Shown here: positions 36,354-46,371 of the stretch, piece after piece
Position numbering within the stretch: the stretch's first letter is position 1
Layout: each line of letters opens with the position of its first letter
From: Acanthosoma haemorrhoidale
Lineage: Eukaryota; Arthropoda; Insecta; Hemiptera; Acanthosomatidae
Assembly: GCA_930367205.1 (NCBI GenBank)
Contig: OV884009.1
Coordinates: forward strand, 39,007,841 to 39,071,840
Direction: 5' to 3'
Length of the DNA stretch: 64,000 bases
The notes under the pieces: model-generated
Databases searched by the model: none
What the model was told of the DNA's origin: nothing
The model's input: only the letters and a program-made list of their open reading frames with translations
Made by a program: the position numbers and the translations under genes

Positions 36354-36853
36354 NNNNNNNNNNNNNNNNNNNNNNNNNNNNNNNNNNNNNNNNNNNNNNN
36401 NNNNNNNNNNNNNNNNNNNNNNNNNNNNNNNNNNNNNNNNNNNNNNNNNNNNNNNNNNNNNNNNNNNNNNNNNNNNNNNNNNNNNNNNNNNNNNNNNNNN
36501 NNNNNNNNNNNNNNNNNNNNNNNNNNNNNNNNNNNNNNNNNNNNNNNNNNNNNNNNNNNNNNNNNNNNNNNNNNNNNNNNNNNNNNNNNNNNNNNNNNNN
36601 NNNNNNNNNNNNNNNNNNNNNNNNNNNNNNNNNNNNNNNNNNNNNNNNNNNNNNNNNNNNNNNNNNNNNNNNNNNNNNNNNNNNNNNNNNNNNNNNNNNN
36701 NNNNNNNNNNNNNNNNNNNNNNNNNNNNNNNNNNNNNNNNNNNNNNNNNNNNNNNNNNNNNNNNNNNNNNNNNNNNNNNNNNNNNNNNNNNNNNNNNNNN
36801 NNNNNNNNNNNNNNNNNNNNNNNNNNNNNNNNNNNNNNNNNNNNNNNNNNNNN
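36354..36853. other. Assembly gap, exactly 500 N
   Basis: A run of 500 N, a usual placeholder for a gap of unknown size. The left side is AT-rich unique DNA and the right side is repeat-like DNA, so the missing part may be a collapsed repeat. Apparent open frames across it are meaningless. Confidence 0.98.
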
Positions 36854-37139
36854 CAAGGCGCGGAATCGGATTCCCCTTCAGCTGTCAATAGTTTTATAAT
36901 GCTAAGAACAAGTAGAAGGGGCTTGAGCAGAACTGCATACCTGCCTCGTGACTTCATGGGGGTCACTGATGGTTCCCTGTTATTTTTAAGTAAGCAACCG
37001 CACCCTTCCAAGACCTCTCTACTTCCCAGAATCTTATCGTTTTCTTATACATATATGTCTCAGCTTGAGCCCCAGACCACACTTGTGCCAAGACATTCCA
37101 CTCAGTATGTTTTAACTGAACCCGGCCGCTGTCCGTCTA

Positions 37140-37310
37140 GTGCCAAGAGAGTGATTAGAGGACGCCCGCCGCGGGCTAGGGTCACTACAACCCGGCCGCT
37201 GTCCGACGAGGGTTAAGAAATAGTTAAAATGGGTGGACCTGTGGTCTTTGACCTTTGCTGGTGGCCTTTATTCGTATAGATCATACTCCATAAGATCTTA
37301 GAAGGTGTGC
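37140..37310 (-). repeat. Family D LTR-like fragment, inverted
   Basis: Read on the minus strand: GGGGCACACCTTCTAAGATC, AAGACCACAGGTCCACCCA, and GTAGTGACCCTAGCCCGCGG. These match 22133-22300 in the same order. Sequence between the gap and 37140 (36854-37139) is similar in base composition and may be a further part of the same element, including a repeated CCGGCCGCTGTCC (37122 and 37192). Confidence 0.7.
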
Positions 37311-37344
37311 CCCGAAAAAAGCACTATGTTCATGAGAAGAGGTC

Positions 37345-38013
37345 ACATCTAGAATCGACACATTTAGTAAGGTGGCTATGGCATACAAACTGCGGGACAA
37401 ATCGTCGGACGCTATTCTGCAAGATGTCAACTTGTGGTTCCAGTAGAGGAAACGTGGAGTGCCTGCACAGCACCCTCAGCGATCACCTGCGGGTATACCA
37501 GGCCGATAAGGGGCTGCCGGCGAATACTGCGATGCCTATGGCGGTGGTGGCGTATAACCACTCGATTCACAACACCACGGGATTCGCGCAGTTTGGAATT
37601 CTCTTTGGATTACGCGGGAGACCACGAACTTGGGCAGAGACGGGGTCGGATAAAGGGAGCACTGAACAGCTCGTGAACACCCACATACGGCTGGGAAAAA
37701 TGTGGCGTACAGTGCGCGATCGGATCTTGGGGGAAAAAACCAAACGCGTTGTGAGGGCTAATATGAAAGTCCGGGACAGAATGGGGTGTATTACGATCGG
37801 GACCGTCGTGTATAGGAAATTAGGTTCAAACCGGTGTAAAGAGCCGGTCCGATATGAAGGCCTTTTCAAGGCTGTTGTGATCCTAGAACACAATCTTGAA
37901 ACTATCCAGAGTGTGGAGCACCCAAGGAAACGGGGGACGATTCATATTGAACAGCTTAAACTCCCACTCCAGCGGGGGGGGGGGAGCGTGAGTAAAATGA
38001 TGTGTCCTCGATC
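37345..38013 (+). pseudogene. pol: Gypsy element 2: broken integrase
   Basis: IDTFSKVAMAYKLRDKSSDA (37354-37413) matches the core of the left-edge integrase. After WFQ (37439) a deletion of roughly 100 bp removes the second catalytic Asp and shifts frame. It resumes with NVECLHSTLSDHLRVYQADK (37450-37509), including the Glu, and continues open through the GPY/F-like module (GLFKAVV) to HIEQLKLPL near 37970. The long frame 37307-38053 is therefore not an intact protein, and its stop lies inside an inserted retroposon. Similarity to gypsy 1 is high in protein but clearly diverged. Confidence 0.88.
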
Positions 38014-38025
38014 CAACACGAAGCA

Positions 38026-38233
38026 TAAGCTGAAGGTGAGCCTCATCACCTAGTGTTGTATATGTGACTATGAACTTTTAACCACCCCAATTATTATATT
38101 TATGCACTCCTTCAAATGCATCTGTGAATGGCAGGAAGAGGAAAAATTTGTATATCAATTATTAATTATTATTTATTTTGTTCATGATATAATAAAGAGA
38201 GAGGTTTTGAAATAAAAAAAATACAAACAAAAA
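38026..38233 (+). mobile_element. Short hairpin-headed retroposon (E7, subfamily Eb), complete
   Basis: A 208-bp insertion in gypsy 2 with a perfect 12-bp duplication CAACACGAAGCA (38014-38025 and 38234-38245). It starts TAAGCTGAAGGTGAGCC with the hairpin GGTGAGCCTCATCACC, has a middle CACTCCTTCAAATGCATCTG, and ends in AATAAAGAG and an A-rich tail. There is no coding capacity. The hairpin head is shared with E6 (51201-51425), which starts at the same distance from it. Confidence 0.88.
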
Positions 38234-38245
38234 CAACACGAAGCA

Positions 38246-38579
38246 AGTAATTTTGTTGTTATATGTCACATTTTTAATATTATATATGTGCCATTCAGAC
38301 AGAGAGTTTTGTTCGTAGTTTTAATATTATTATTGTACCCATATTTGAAATTTTTTGTTTTCTTGGCAGTCACCGGGTCAGTCTAGGAGGTATTATAATT
38401 TTATTCTGTACATTTATATTTTTTTTTTGTCTTGTTTGGTTGTGTGTTAAACAGTGTGATGAATTGCAGATTGTGTATTGGGTGCGCTGGCCTTGGCCCT
38501 TGAGAACCCGAGCCACCTGATTGTACACTCGGGTCGGACTTAGAGTTTACGAGGGAGTGTGCGTAAACTGGCGGGGGGG
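38246..38579 (+). other. Gypsy 2 3' noncoding region and polypurine tract
   Basis: This region resembles 1990-2228 of gypsy 1 near its end: GTGCGTAAACTGG, then a polypurine tract at 38571-38579 directly before the LTR. No env frame is present here either. Confidence 0.7.
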
Positions 38580-38768
38580 AGTTAAGGCCTGGGCACTGTT
38601 GGTACGCAGTCTTAATACCAAAACATCGGGTTGTAGACATTCCTATTGTATCTGTATAGGATTAAGAGCTACGAATAAAGCAGGCTTGTACTAATGTTTG
38701 ATCTCATCATTACTATTACCTCTTTCTCGATCTTTTTTTTGTTTTTTTTGTTCTCACGAACGTTAACT
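38580..38768 (+). repeat. 3' LTR of gypsy element 2
   Basis: 189 bp, AGTTAAGGCCTGGGC to GAACGTTAACT, with AATAAA at 38674-38679, and TATATATATATG after it. The ends and flank copy those of the 2229-2408 LTR. Confidence 0.82.
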
Positions 38769-39349
38769 TATATATATATGTGTGTTTTTTTTTGTTTTTT
38801 TCTTTCAAAACCTCTTTATTGATAATATATATTGTTGTGATATTAGATATTGTGGAGTTTTTGTATAATGTTTAATCCAACCTTGAATCAGGAAGGCAGG
38901 TGAAAACAAATGAGAGTGGGAAGAAAAAACAAAAGACAGTCTACTGTGAGTTGTGATGAGAAAAACACACAGTATTACTCTCTAGTTATTAGCCAGTGAT
39001 AATAAATTAGTATTTTTGTGGTTATGATAATAAAAAACACACAGAATATACTGGTTGTTGTGATGATAGATGAACACAGTATTACTATATAGTTTTAGCA
39101 GTTATAATGAGTTGTTGTTGTGGTTCTGAGAAAACATACAGAGCATTATATTCACTCTAGTTTGGAATCAGCCTGATATATGTAAAAAGAAGACCATTGA
39201 AGAAGAAAAGGAATCAAATTAATGGACAAGTAATTATAAAATTAATATAAGTCTATTTTTTATGTTTGTAAAATTAAATTCATTTTTTTGCCAGAATTAT
39301 TTTGTTGATAGAACCTAATAGTATATAGCAAATAAAATATATTTAAAGT
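38769..39349. other. Intergenic AT-rich DNA
   Basis: Weak irregular repetition of ACACAGTATTAC-like motifs (38970-39140), such as CACACAGTATTACT and AACACAGTATTACT, suggests an old short tandem repeat. No gene. Confidence 0.45.
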
Positions 39350-39528
39350 AAAAGAACGTAATAATATACAATGACAAAAATAAATAAATAAATTTGGAAT
39401 TACAGCTGTCTCCTCGTGCTGCATTCGCAGATGCATATTAAGGAGTGTATAAAATATAATACTTTCAGATTGTTGTTAATAAGTCCAAAACACATACACT
39501 CACTAGGTGATGAGGCTCACCTTCAGCT
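39350..39528 (-). mobile_element. Hairpin-headed retroposon (E8, subfamily Eb), inverted relative to E7
   Basis: On the minus strand it starts AGCTGAAGGTGAGCCTCATC, as in E7; 28 bases at its head (39501-39528) are the exact complement of 38028-38055. CACTCCTT, ATGCATCTGCGAATG and a TTTATTTATTTTTG end follow. A GT/CA microsatellite abuts the head. The poly(A) is lost. Confidence 0.75.
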
Positions 39529-40019
39529 ATGTGTGTGTGTGTGTGTGCATGTGTGTATATATATTGCGGAGTAACTTTCAAGTAAGAATTTTATATCAAT
39601 TTTTTATATTAACTGCTTTAATGCACAATACCTTCTGTAACAATATACCAAATGTTATGTGTAACTTAGCTGTAAAAGTGCAGTGTTTTTTTTTTTTTTT
39701 GCATTTTTTTAAACGAGATAGAAAGTGAAGAAACAACATTGAGATCTACTTACGGGTTTTTTCGTAAGTTTCGTAAACTAAGTTACTTGAGAAAAAATCT
39801 CAATATTTTTTGCATCCAATTTACCTAATGGGGATTGAAAAACCTTGAAAGTCTGACCTAAGCGGATTGGTTACAGTTTGACTCGTTTAACGTTTATTTT
39901 TATTTTTTTGAAAGCTCCCAGGGACTATTTATTGACAAAAATGTATAAAGTCAGGCCAGGACTTTGCTGATTTATTTTTAACATTTCAGATCGAATGACA
40001 TACGTTTAAATTTACGGGC

Positions 40020-40520
40020 GGAAATAGTCCGTCTTGAGCAAGGAAACCTGACAAATAAGAGAGATGTACGGGGTCACATACCAAGAAAATAATAAGGATA
40101 GTCTCTACGGAAAAACGACAAGCAGAGAGAATGAGACATGAGGAAACCAGGTGACCTAATGAGACAAGGAAGTTCTTGAGAGAGGATAAGATCATCACGG
40201 AAGGATACATTACACGGAAGTTGTTTGTGTGAGATAAGGACGCTTATCTTGGAAGAGGCGCAGTCGCGACGGAAGGAGCACTTCGTGGAAATCCTGAACC
40301 CAAAGAATGACAAAGATAATTCTGAGAATATACGAGAAGATGATTGAGCTTATACCATTAGAAATCGAGGTTATTGTTGCAATTATGAACAAACTGAGAA
40401 AAATTTGCCAGGATTAGACAGCATACCAGCTGGACTCCTCAAAGTATGTGGAGCATTACCAACAGGAAAAGATTATCTTTATTATTGAGCACATCTGGAA
40501 AAGCTACTTGAGAGGATAGA
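40020..40520 (+). pseudogene. RTE-like LINE RT fragment
   Basis: EHFVEILNPKNDKDNSENIR (from 40279) and LPGLDSIPAGLLKVCGALP (from 40408) match the typical start of an RTE/BovB-like RT domain (W.EHF...LN, then APG.D.IPAELLK). Stops occur at about 40345 and 40488, with more upstream. It is an old relic with no catalytic motif preserved. Confidence 0.65.
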
Positions 40521-40651
40521 TTGTGGTGGTCACCGTCGAGAGACCTGAGATGAAAGTGAATTTGAATAATTAAACAGAGATCATTCTAGTCAATCCTATG
40601 TGTTATTCATTGTCCTTTATAAAAGGCCTATTCACTATTTAATTAATCTTT

Positions 40652-40767
40652 ATATAATGCAGTGATGCTACAAGAAATACAAAATAATTTGTAAATAGAT
40701 TCACCTGAGGATCTATAATTATATATAATTATCTGTAAATTTAAAGGGGCTATGAAAGAAAAAAAAA
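40652..40767 (+). mobile_element. LINE E 3'-end copy (E4)
   Basis: Flanked by the 11-bp duplication AATTAATCTTT (40641-40651 and 40768-40778). The body runs from ATATAATGCAGTGATGC to GGGGCTATGAAAG and an A-run, so only the last two or three hairpins are present. Confidence 0.85.
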
Positions 40768-40917
40768 AATTAATCTTTTGCTATTTTCTTCTTTAATTAA
40801 TCTAAAGTGCGTTGTGTCTAAAGTGATTGATCCATACATGTTGTAATGATGTTTTTATGGTCAAATTAAAATGAACATCTGGTTAACAGGAAAAGCTGGA
40901 ATATGTAACGTTTAGAC

Positions 40918-41022
40918 CTTTATATGGTATGAATGAGAGCGTTTATCGCAATTACTGATTGCCTTATAAAAGGCAGATTGTAATTATAGCCCAATAAAGA
41001 GTATAAGAGTAAAAAAAAAAAA
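40918..41022 (+). mobile_element. LINE A tail-only copy (A10)
   Basis: Starts next to GGTATGAATGAG, contains TTGCCTTATAAAAGGCAG and CCAATAAAGAG, and ends in about 14 A. No clear duplication seen. Confidence 0.8.
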
Positions 41023-41225
41023 AAGTTATAAAACCAGGTAAACCCTCTGAGAAAAACCACTTTCACAGGGTAGGAGTAGCATGCCAATAAATAGCTCCTT
41101 TTAGGAATCGGAGGTTTTTTTTTTTCATTTAAGCAGTTGAGTTGAGTCAGATGTCAGAAACAAGGCCTCAACAAAAATAAAAACATAATAATTACTACAA
41201 TGTGGCCAGATAACCCGATATATAT

Positions 41226-41812
41226 TGTAACATTCATGATATTTGAGAATATAGACCAGGAATCCTCACATCTGGTAAGCATTTTCCCTTATGCTCCTAG
41301 GAGTGGGGATGAGATAAACGAGCAGTCTTAGCACAACCATCGAGAAGAACGGACTTAGCAAGCTCCCGAATTGGCGGTTACCATACAGGAAGAGAGGAGA
41401 AGAACCAACAGAAAGTAATGTTGATTGGATTACAGGAAGATCATCGATTGGGTGATATTAATATTGTTTCTTATTATGGATCCATTAAAAGAAATTGAGC
41501 TCAAATTCATGTTTGTAATTAGTAGTAATTATCCTAATTTAAAAGGAATTGAATATTATTTTATACTTTTGTCAATAATCTATGTTAATTATAATTATTT
41601 TATTTGAATATATTTCACAATTCCTAGTTTCTCAATTTATTAATAACTACAACATTAGCCTTGAGATCGGGCGATTCAATCGGGATAAATTCCTATGTCA
41701 AAGACATAAAACAATTTGAATTAAAGATCTCATGACGGACCTGCCAAATTAGTTAAGGTGAATTGATCAAATAAAGTATAAAGGGAAATGGTGAAAAATG
41801 AGGTAGGTTTCA
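41226..41812 (+). repeat. Solo LTR, family C, copy 1
   Basis: 587 bp starting TGTAACATTC and ending AGGTAGGTTTCA, with ATAT on both sides. The second copy (42762-48130) starts identically and ends AGGTAGGTTACA, so the family ends are TGTAAC/GTTACA, a 6-bp LTR-style inversion. CAAATAAAG (poly(A) signal) lies near the 3' end. No internal region is attached, so it is best read as a solo LTR. Confidence 0.75.
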
Positions 41813-42717
41813 ATATATATATAGATAAGTTTCATAGGGTTCCAGAATGCTTCTTATTACCATTCTGTTTTCAAAACCAGGCCATGTAACTATTTTTTGA
41901 CTTTAACGAGTAATTATTTCTAAAATAATCTTCATAATTCTCGTTACTAAATATTTACACGTGTAATCTCACACAGTAATATATATGTGTACAAGTCCTG
42001 AATAAACTACAACTCCGAAGATGTTATAAACGTCCCTCCTTTGAGGTGAGATTGTTGTATATTACATATCCCCTTAAGAGCCGACTGGCACAGACATCGT
42101 AACACTTGACCTAAATATTTGCGCCTAGGAACACTTTGCCAAACATTTGACTGTCGGCTATGTCAAACAGGTCTCGTATCTCCGACACTCTGCTCCGTTT
42201 TATCACATTTATCCGAACCATCAACATTTTACTGATTGAACAATTTTGAATTAGTGTAGTAAAGAAAAGAAGTAAAAAAAAAAACAAAACATATTGAGTT
42301 TCGTTGTCTAAATTATTATACAACTGTCATCAAATTTGTTACATCCACCATTTGACATGTTACAGCACTTTGAAACCAGGAATAGGTGGACAAAAACAAA
42401 ATTGTTGCCTTAAAACCGAGTTTTATTAGTTATTCGCATTGAATAGTTTAACGTTTTATGGTTTGCCACTCTTTCTGTCATCGCACTGGCGGAGAAGTGT
42501 TGGTTTACGTGAGTCAACTTTACTATTTTGATTAATTTTCCACTTAAGAAATTTGGTTTTAAATAGAAAAAAAGGTTTCGACTTAAATGTATTAAAAAAA
42601 AAACACCTCGCTTGTTTCATATGTTGTCATTATCAGAATGAAATGATGAGCAGAAACGTGTTATACGCTTGTTAATGATAACCATTTGAAAATATTTGAC
42701 TGTATAATATTATAGCT
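41813..42717. other. Intergenic, nothing recognised
   Basis: AT-rich DNA between the two family C LTRs. No gene or repeat is supported. Confidence 0.4.
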
Positions 42718-42761
42718 AAATCAAGGCCTGGGCACTGTCCCCAAACATCCCGAGTGTATAA
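42718..42761 (+). repeat. Gypsy LTR 3, left piece
   Basis: AAGGCCTGGGCACTGT matches the start of the LTR at 38580, and CCCCAAACAT matches 2266-2275 in the other LTR. It is interrupted at 42761 by the family C LTR. The right piece is at 48131-48252. Confidence 0.8.
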
Positions 42762-43365
42762 TGTAACATTCATGATATTTGACAATATCAAGATCATGAC
42801 CCTCACATCTGGTAAGGGTCATTTTCTCTTATACTCCTAGGAGTGGGGATGAGCTGAAAAACCAGTCTTAGCACAGCCGTCGAGAAGAACGCAGTTAGCA
42901 AGCTCCCGAATCGGCGGTTACCATACTATTGAAGAACCAACAGTAGAAAGTAACGTTGGTTGGATTACAGGAAGAGAAGAGAAGAAAAGCAGTTGAACGT
43001 TATTGAATACCATGGTGTATTTAGACAGATGGGCGGATAAATTGTAGGTTGGTGATATTAATAGTGTTTCTTATTATGGATCCATTAAAAGAAATCGAGC
43101 TCAAATTCATGTTTTGTAATTAGTAGTAATTATCCTATTTTAGAAGGAATTGAATATTTTTTTATACTTTTTGTCAGTACTCTATGCTAATTATAATTAT
43201 TTGTTATAACCATTTTATTTGAATATATTTGACGATTCCTAGTTTCTCAATTTATTAATAACCACAACATTAGCCTTGAGATCGGGCGATTCAATCGGGA
43301 TAAATTCCTATGTCAAAGACATAAAACAATTTGAATTAAAGATCTCATGACGGACCTGCCAAATT
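42762..43365 (+). repeat. Solo LTR, family C, copy 2, left piece
   Basis: Starts TGTAACATTC like copy 1 and matches it to GACGGACCTGCCAAATT, where a LINE insertion splits it. It carries an extra stretch of about 90 bp (42975-43060) not in copy 1. The remaining 62 bp are at 48069-48130. Confidence 0.82.
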
Positions 43366-43382
43366 TTTTTTTTTTTTTTTTT

Positions 43383-43680
43383 GCTAAAATTACAATCTGC
43401 CTTTTATAAGGCAATAAGTAATTAAGATAAATGCTCTCATTCATACAATATTTACAGTTCATCATTCACTCGCTCATTCATACAATATTTACAGACAGCC
43501 CAGAGACCCCCCAAATCCACCGCGAAGAGAAAGCGGAGTCTTGGGAAGTCCCCCACGCTCCTCCGTCAGCCGCGTCACCGGATACTAGCCAGTGGAGGCT
43601 GACCAAGAGCGCGAGAGCCACAGACGCTCAGGACATGATTGGAGAAACTGGCCATTGCCAGGACTCCCACTGTCACGCGT
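43383..43680 (-). other. LINE A11 3' UTR with terminal stem-loop
   Basis: On the minus strand: AGTGGGAGTCCTGGCAATGG near 43665, GTGACGCGGCTGACGGAGGA near 43580-43560, two GTATGAATGAG units (43485 and 43445), then the terminal structure TTGCCTTATAAAAGGCAG flanked by AATTAC and GTAATT. The same end is retained in at least eight other family A copies here. In LINEs the 3' end is what the RT recognises, so the structure is likely functional. Confidence 0.78.
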
Positions 43681-46371
43681 TTATAGCAGGTCACGAGGCC
43701 ACTGCCGTTTCAGTCTCCGAGGAGGATTATAGGGATGAGTGGCGCAGTGCAATGACTGTGCTACAGGATTAGGGTGGTTGGAAAGGCTACTGTGGAATTT
43801 CATAAACTTGGAAGGGATGAGTTCTAGAATGTAGGGTATGTTAAGGTCGTTATGAAGGGTTTTGTTGCTGACATAATAAGGGGCATTTACTATTGTTCTC
43901 AGGACTTTTGATTGAAAGGATTGGATACGCTTGATGTTCGACTTTTTTGCTGTCCCCCATAGCTCTATTCCGTATGTCCAGATTGGTTTAAGTATAACTT
44001 TGTAGATTAGTAGTTTATTTTCTATTGAGAGATGGGATGTCCTTTGAAGTAGTCTGTACAGTTGTCCAAAGCGTCTGTTTAGTTCTTGTCTTTTTAGTCT
44101 CGTATGTGGGTTCCAGGTCAGTCGTTTGTCAAGATGGAAGCCTAAGTACCGTACTGTCTCGGATACAGGAAGAGGAATAGAATTAAAATAAACTAGTGGA
44201 CAAGACTTGCGACAAAGGGTGAAGGTAATATGGGAGCATTTTGCTTCATTAACTTTGATCCGCCATTGATTGCACCAATACTCGATCTCGTCAAGGTGTT
44301 TTTGAAGGTTATGGGATGCTATGTCGGGGTCTGGGTGGGATGACAAGACTGCAGTGTCATCTGCAAATGTGGCCAAGAAGGTATTGGGAGTAGAGGGGAC
44401 ATCAGCGGTGTATAGGTTATAGAGGATGGGGCCCAGGACACTGCCCTGTGGAACTCCTGCACTTATGGGATAGTAGTTAGAGTATTCTAAACCACAGCGG
44501 ACTTGGAAGAAGCGGTTTGAAAGGTAGGACTGTAGGATTAGGAAAAGGGTCTGTGGTAAATATCTTTTGAGCTTGTAGAGCAAACCTGCGTGCCAAACCC
44601 TGTCAAAAGCTTGAGCTATATCGAGAAAGGCAGCAGTGCAATACTGTTTGGTTTCAAGGGCTGAGGAGATGTGATCAACAACGCGAAGGCCTTGTTGAGC
44701 AGTGGAATGTCGTTGGCGGAAACCAAACTGGTGTGTGGGAAAAAGGTTTTTGGATTCAACAATTGGAAGTAGACGTTTTAGTAGGAGTTTCTCAAATATT
44801 TTTGAGAGGATAGGGAGTAGGCTAATTGGACGGTAAGATGAGGCTTCATTGGGTGGTTTACCGGGTTTGGCGAATAGGACAATAATGGAATGTTTCCAGA
44901 GGAGAGGAAAGTGCGTCGTTCGGATAATGCAATTGTATATGTAGGTTAAAAAGATTATGGCTTTAGGAGGAAGCTGTTTGAGAATTTGAGGAGTAAGGAG
45001 ATCATATCCAGGGGATTTTCGGTAAGGTAAGTTTTTCAGAAGGTATTTGACCTCAGAGGGATTAACGGCTTTTGGTGGAAGAGAGAGAGGAATAGGTGAA
45101 GTGAGGAAATCTTCCACAGTTGTGCTGTGAGTATGGCTTTGATGAGAAAGGTGAGGTGTGAAAGTATGGGTAAGATGCAGAGCAAATTCCTCCGACCTAT
45201 CCCCATCCGAAGCCGCCCAGGACCCATCATCACGACGGAGTGGATGTGAAACAGGTTGATACTTTAGGATTTTTTTGGTTACATTCCACAACGAGTTATC
45301 CCTGGTAGACAGAGAGGAGAGGTAGGAATTGAAAGAATCGGAACGGAAGGATGCCAATCGCCGCTTTACCAATCGGCAGTACTGATTGTACGAGCGGCGA
45401 TCAGCAGGATGTCGGGATCTTTGCCACACTGTTCTGGAGCGGCGTTTGGATTGGATTAGGTCTTTGAGATGCTGAGGTAAACGATTATGATTATGGATTT
45501 TTGGGTGACGATGGGGTGACGATGCCTCCCAAGCCGACCTCTGGACCAGAGTAGTGAAAGAATGCACTGCATCGTCTAGGTCTTGGGATGTTTTCAGGGA
45601 CAATTTGAGGTTTACGGACTCCGTAAGAAGCTGGCGGAAGTGGTCCCAGTCAACTGGGCCCCTAATAAATGAAGGAGGAGGCAGTTTGTGAATTGGTCTT
45701 AGGGAAATGGTTAATAATAAAGGACTATGATCAGAGGAGAGGTCATCGAGGCGCGTGAGTGAATAGTTAAGTGTTCCTAAATTATTGTAAAAAAAGAAGT
45801 CAAGGAGATCAGGATTTCGGTTGAGATCAGATGGCCAATAGGTGGCTGTGTCAGGAGTGATAGTGGAACAATGTTTCCGTGTGAGTGCAGACAGCAAAGC
45901 ACGTCCCCGTGTATTAGTGGATCTTGACCCCCAGTGTTGGTGCTTCGCATTAAAGTCCCCACCCACAAGGAAACGATGTCCTATGGAGTCTAGAAAGGAG
46001 ATGAATTGGGAGTCGGAAATGGATTTATTGGGAGGGCAGTACACTGATGCTAGTGTAAGGGGGAAGGTGAAGGTGGTGATTGACACTGCAGTGGATTGAA
46101 GGAAATCATGTGCCACCAGAGGAACTATGTGGTGGGATATGGAGTTATGGACAATGACAGCGGTACCTGCATGAGCTGTTCCATCTGGGTGATCAGTTCG
46201 ATAAGTCTTGTACTGTCGAACAGTAAATGGTCGTTTACTCGTTAGTCTTGTTTCAGTAATGAGAGCTACGTCGATGTTTTTGTCGTGGAGTAGTGCTGTC
46301 AGTTCGTTAGTGTGGGTGCGAACACCATTCGCATTCCAAAGGAGAATGGATAAGGAGTCGGAAGGATCCAC
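43681..46371 (-). CDS. LINE A11 ORF2: endonuclease and reverse transcriptase
   Basis: 896 codons. The N-terminal APE-like endonuclease has WNANG near residue 14, TETRL near 41, VYCPPN near 114, GGDFNAKH with Asp139 and SSDHSPLLLT near 220. The RT spans about 430-710: SPGYDLL, FAKPGKPPNEASSYRPIS, AFLDIAQAFDRVWH, AGVPQGSVLGPILY and FADDTAVL with Asp671-Asp672. The C-terminus carries IWTYGIELWG and ends RRLKRQWPRDLL. HPDGTAHAGTA in the endonuclease is typical of the Jockey clade. It nicks target DNA and reverse-transcribes the LINE RNA in place. The first codon after the ORF1 stop is GTG, and the first Met comes only near residue 855, so translation must depend on readthrough, reinitiation or a non-AUG start. 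Confidence 0.95.
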   Translation of the reverse strand: MDPSDSLSILLWNANGVRTHTNELTALLHDKNIDVALITETRLTSKRPFTVRQYKTYRTDHPDGTAHAGTAVIVHNSISHHIVPLVAHDFLQSTAVSITTFTFPLTLASVYCPPNKSISDSQFISFLDSIGHRFLVGGDFNAKHQHWGSRSTNTRGRALLSALTRKHCSTITPDTATYWPSDLNRNPDLLDFFFYNNLGTLNYSLTRLDDLSSDHSPLLLTISLRPIHKLPPPSFIRGPVDWDHFRQLLTESVNLKLSLKTSQDLDDAVHSFTTLVQRSAWEASSPHRHPKIHNHNRLPQHLKDLIQSKRRSRTVWQRSRHPADRRSYNQYCRLVKRRLASFRSDSFNSYLSSLSTRDNSLWNVTKKILKYQPVSHPLRRDDGSWAASDGDRSEEFALHLTHTFTPHLSHQSHTHSTTVEDFLTSPIPLSLPPKAVNPSEVKYLLKNLPYRKSPGYDLLTPQILKQLPPKAIIFLTYIYNCIIRTTHFPLLWKHSIIVLFAKPGKPPNEASSYRPISLLPILSKIFEKLLLKRLLPIVESKNLFPTHQFGFRQRHSTAQQGLRVVDHISSALETKQYCTAAFLDIAQAFDRVWHAGLLYKLKRYLPQTLFLILQSYLSNRFFQVRCGLEYSNYYPISAGVPQGSVLGPILYNLYTADVPSTPNTFLATFADDTAVLSSHPDPDIASHNLQKHLDEIEYWCNQWRIKVNEAKCSHITFTLCRKSCPLVYFNSIPLPVSETVRYLGFHLDKRLTWNPHTRLKRQELNRRFGQLYRLLQRTSHLSIENKLLIYKVILKPIWTYGIELWGTAKKSNIKRIQSFQSKVLRTIVNAPYYVSNKTLHNDLNIPYILELIPSKFMKFHSSLSNHPNPVAQSLHCATHPYNPPRRLKRQWPRDLL

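Noticed and set aside
36309..37011. Long open frames across the 500-N run
   Set aside because: They are open only because N codons are not stops.
37307..38053. A 248-codon intact protein
   Set aside because: The first part is out of frame with the integrase and the end lies in an inserted retroposon; it is a broken integrase.
38026..38055. Helitron 3' end (hairpin followed by CTAG)
   Set aside because: The hairpin is at the 5' end of a unit with a 12-bp target duplication and A-rich tail, which indicates a retroposon; Helitrons make no target duplication.
43431..43772. A 113-codon plus-strand protein
   Set aside because: It is antisense to the LINE A11 3' UTR and ORF2 end; similar frames at 25103, 25858, 28179 and 49858 are the same 3' UTR read in other copies.
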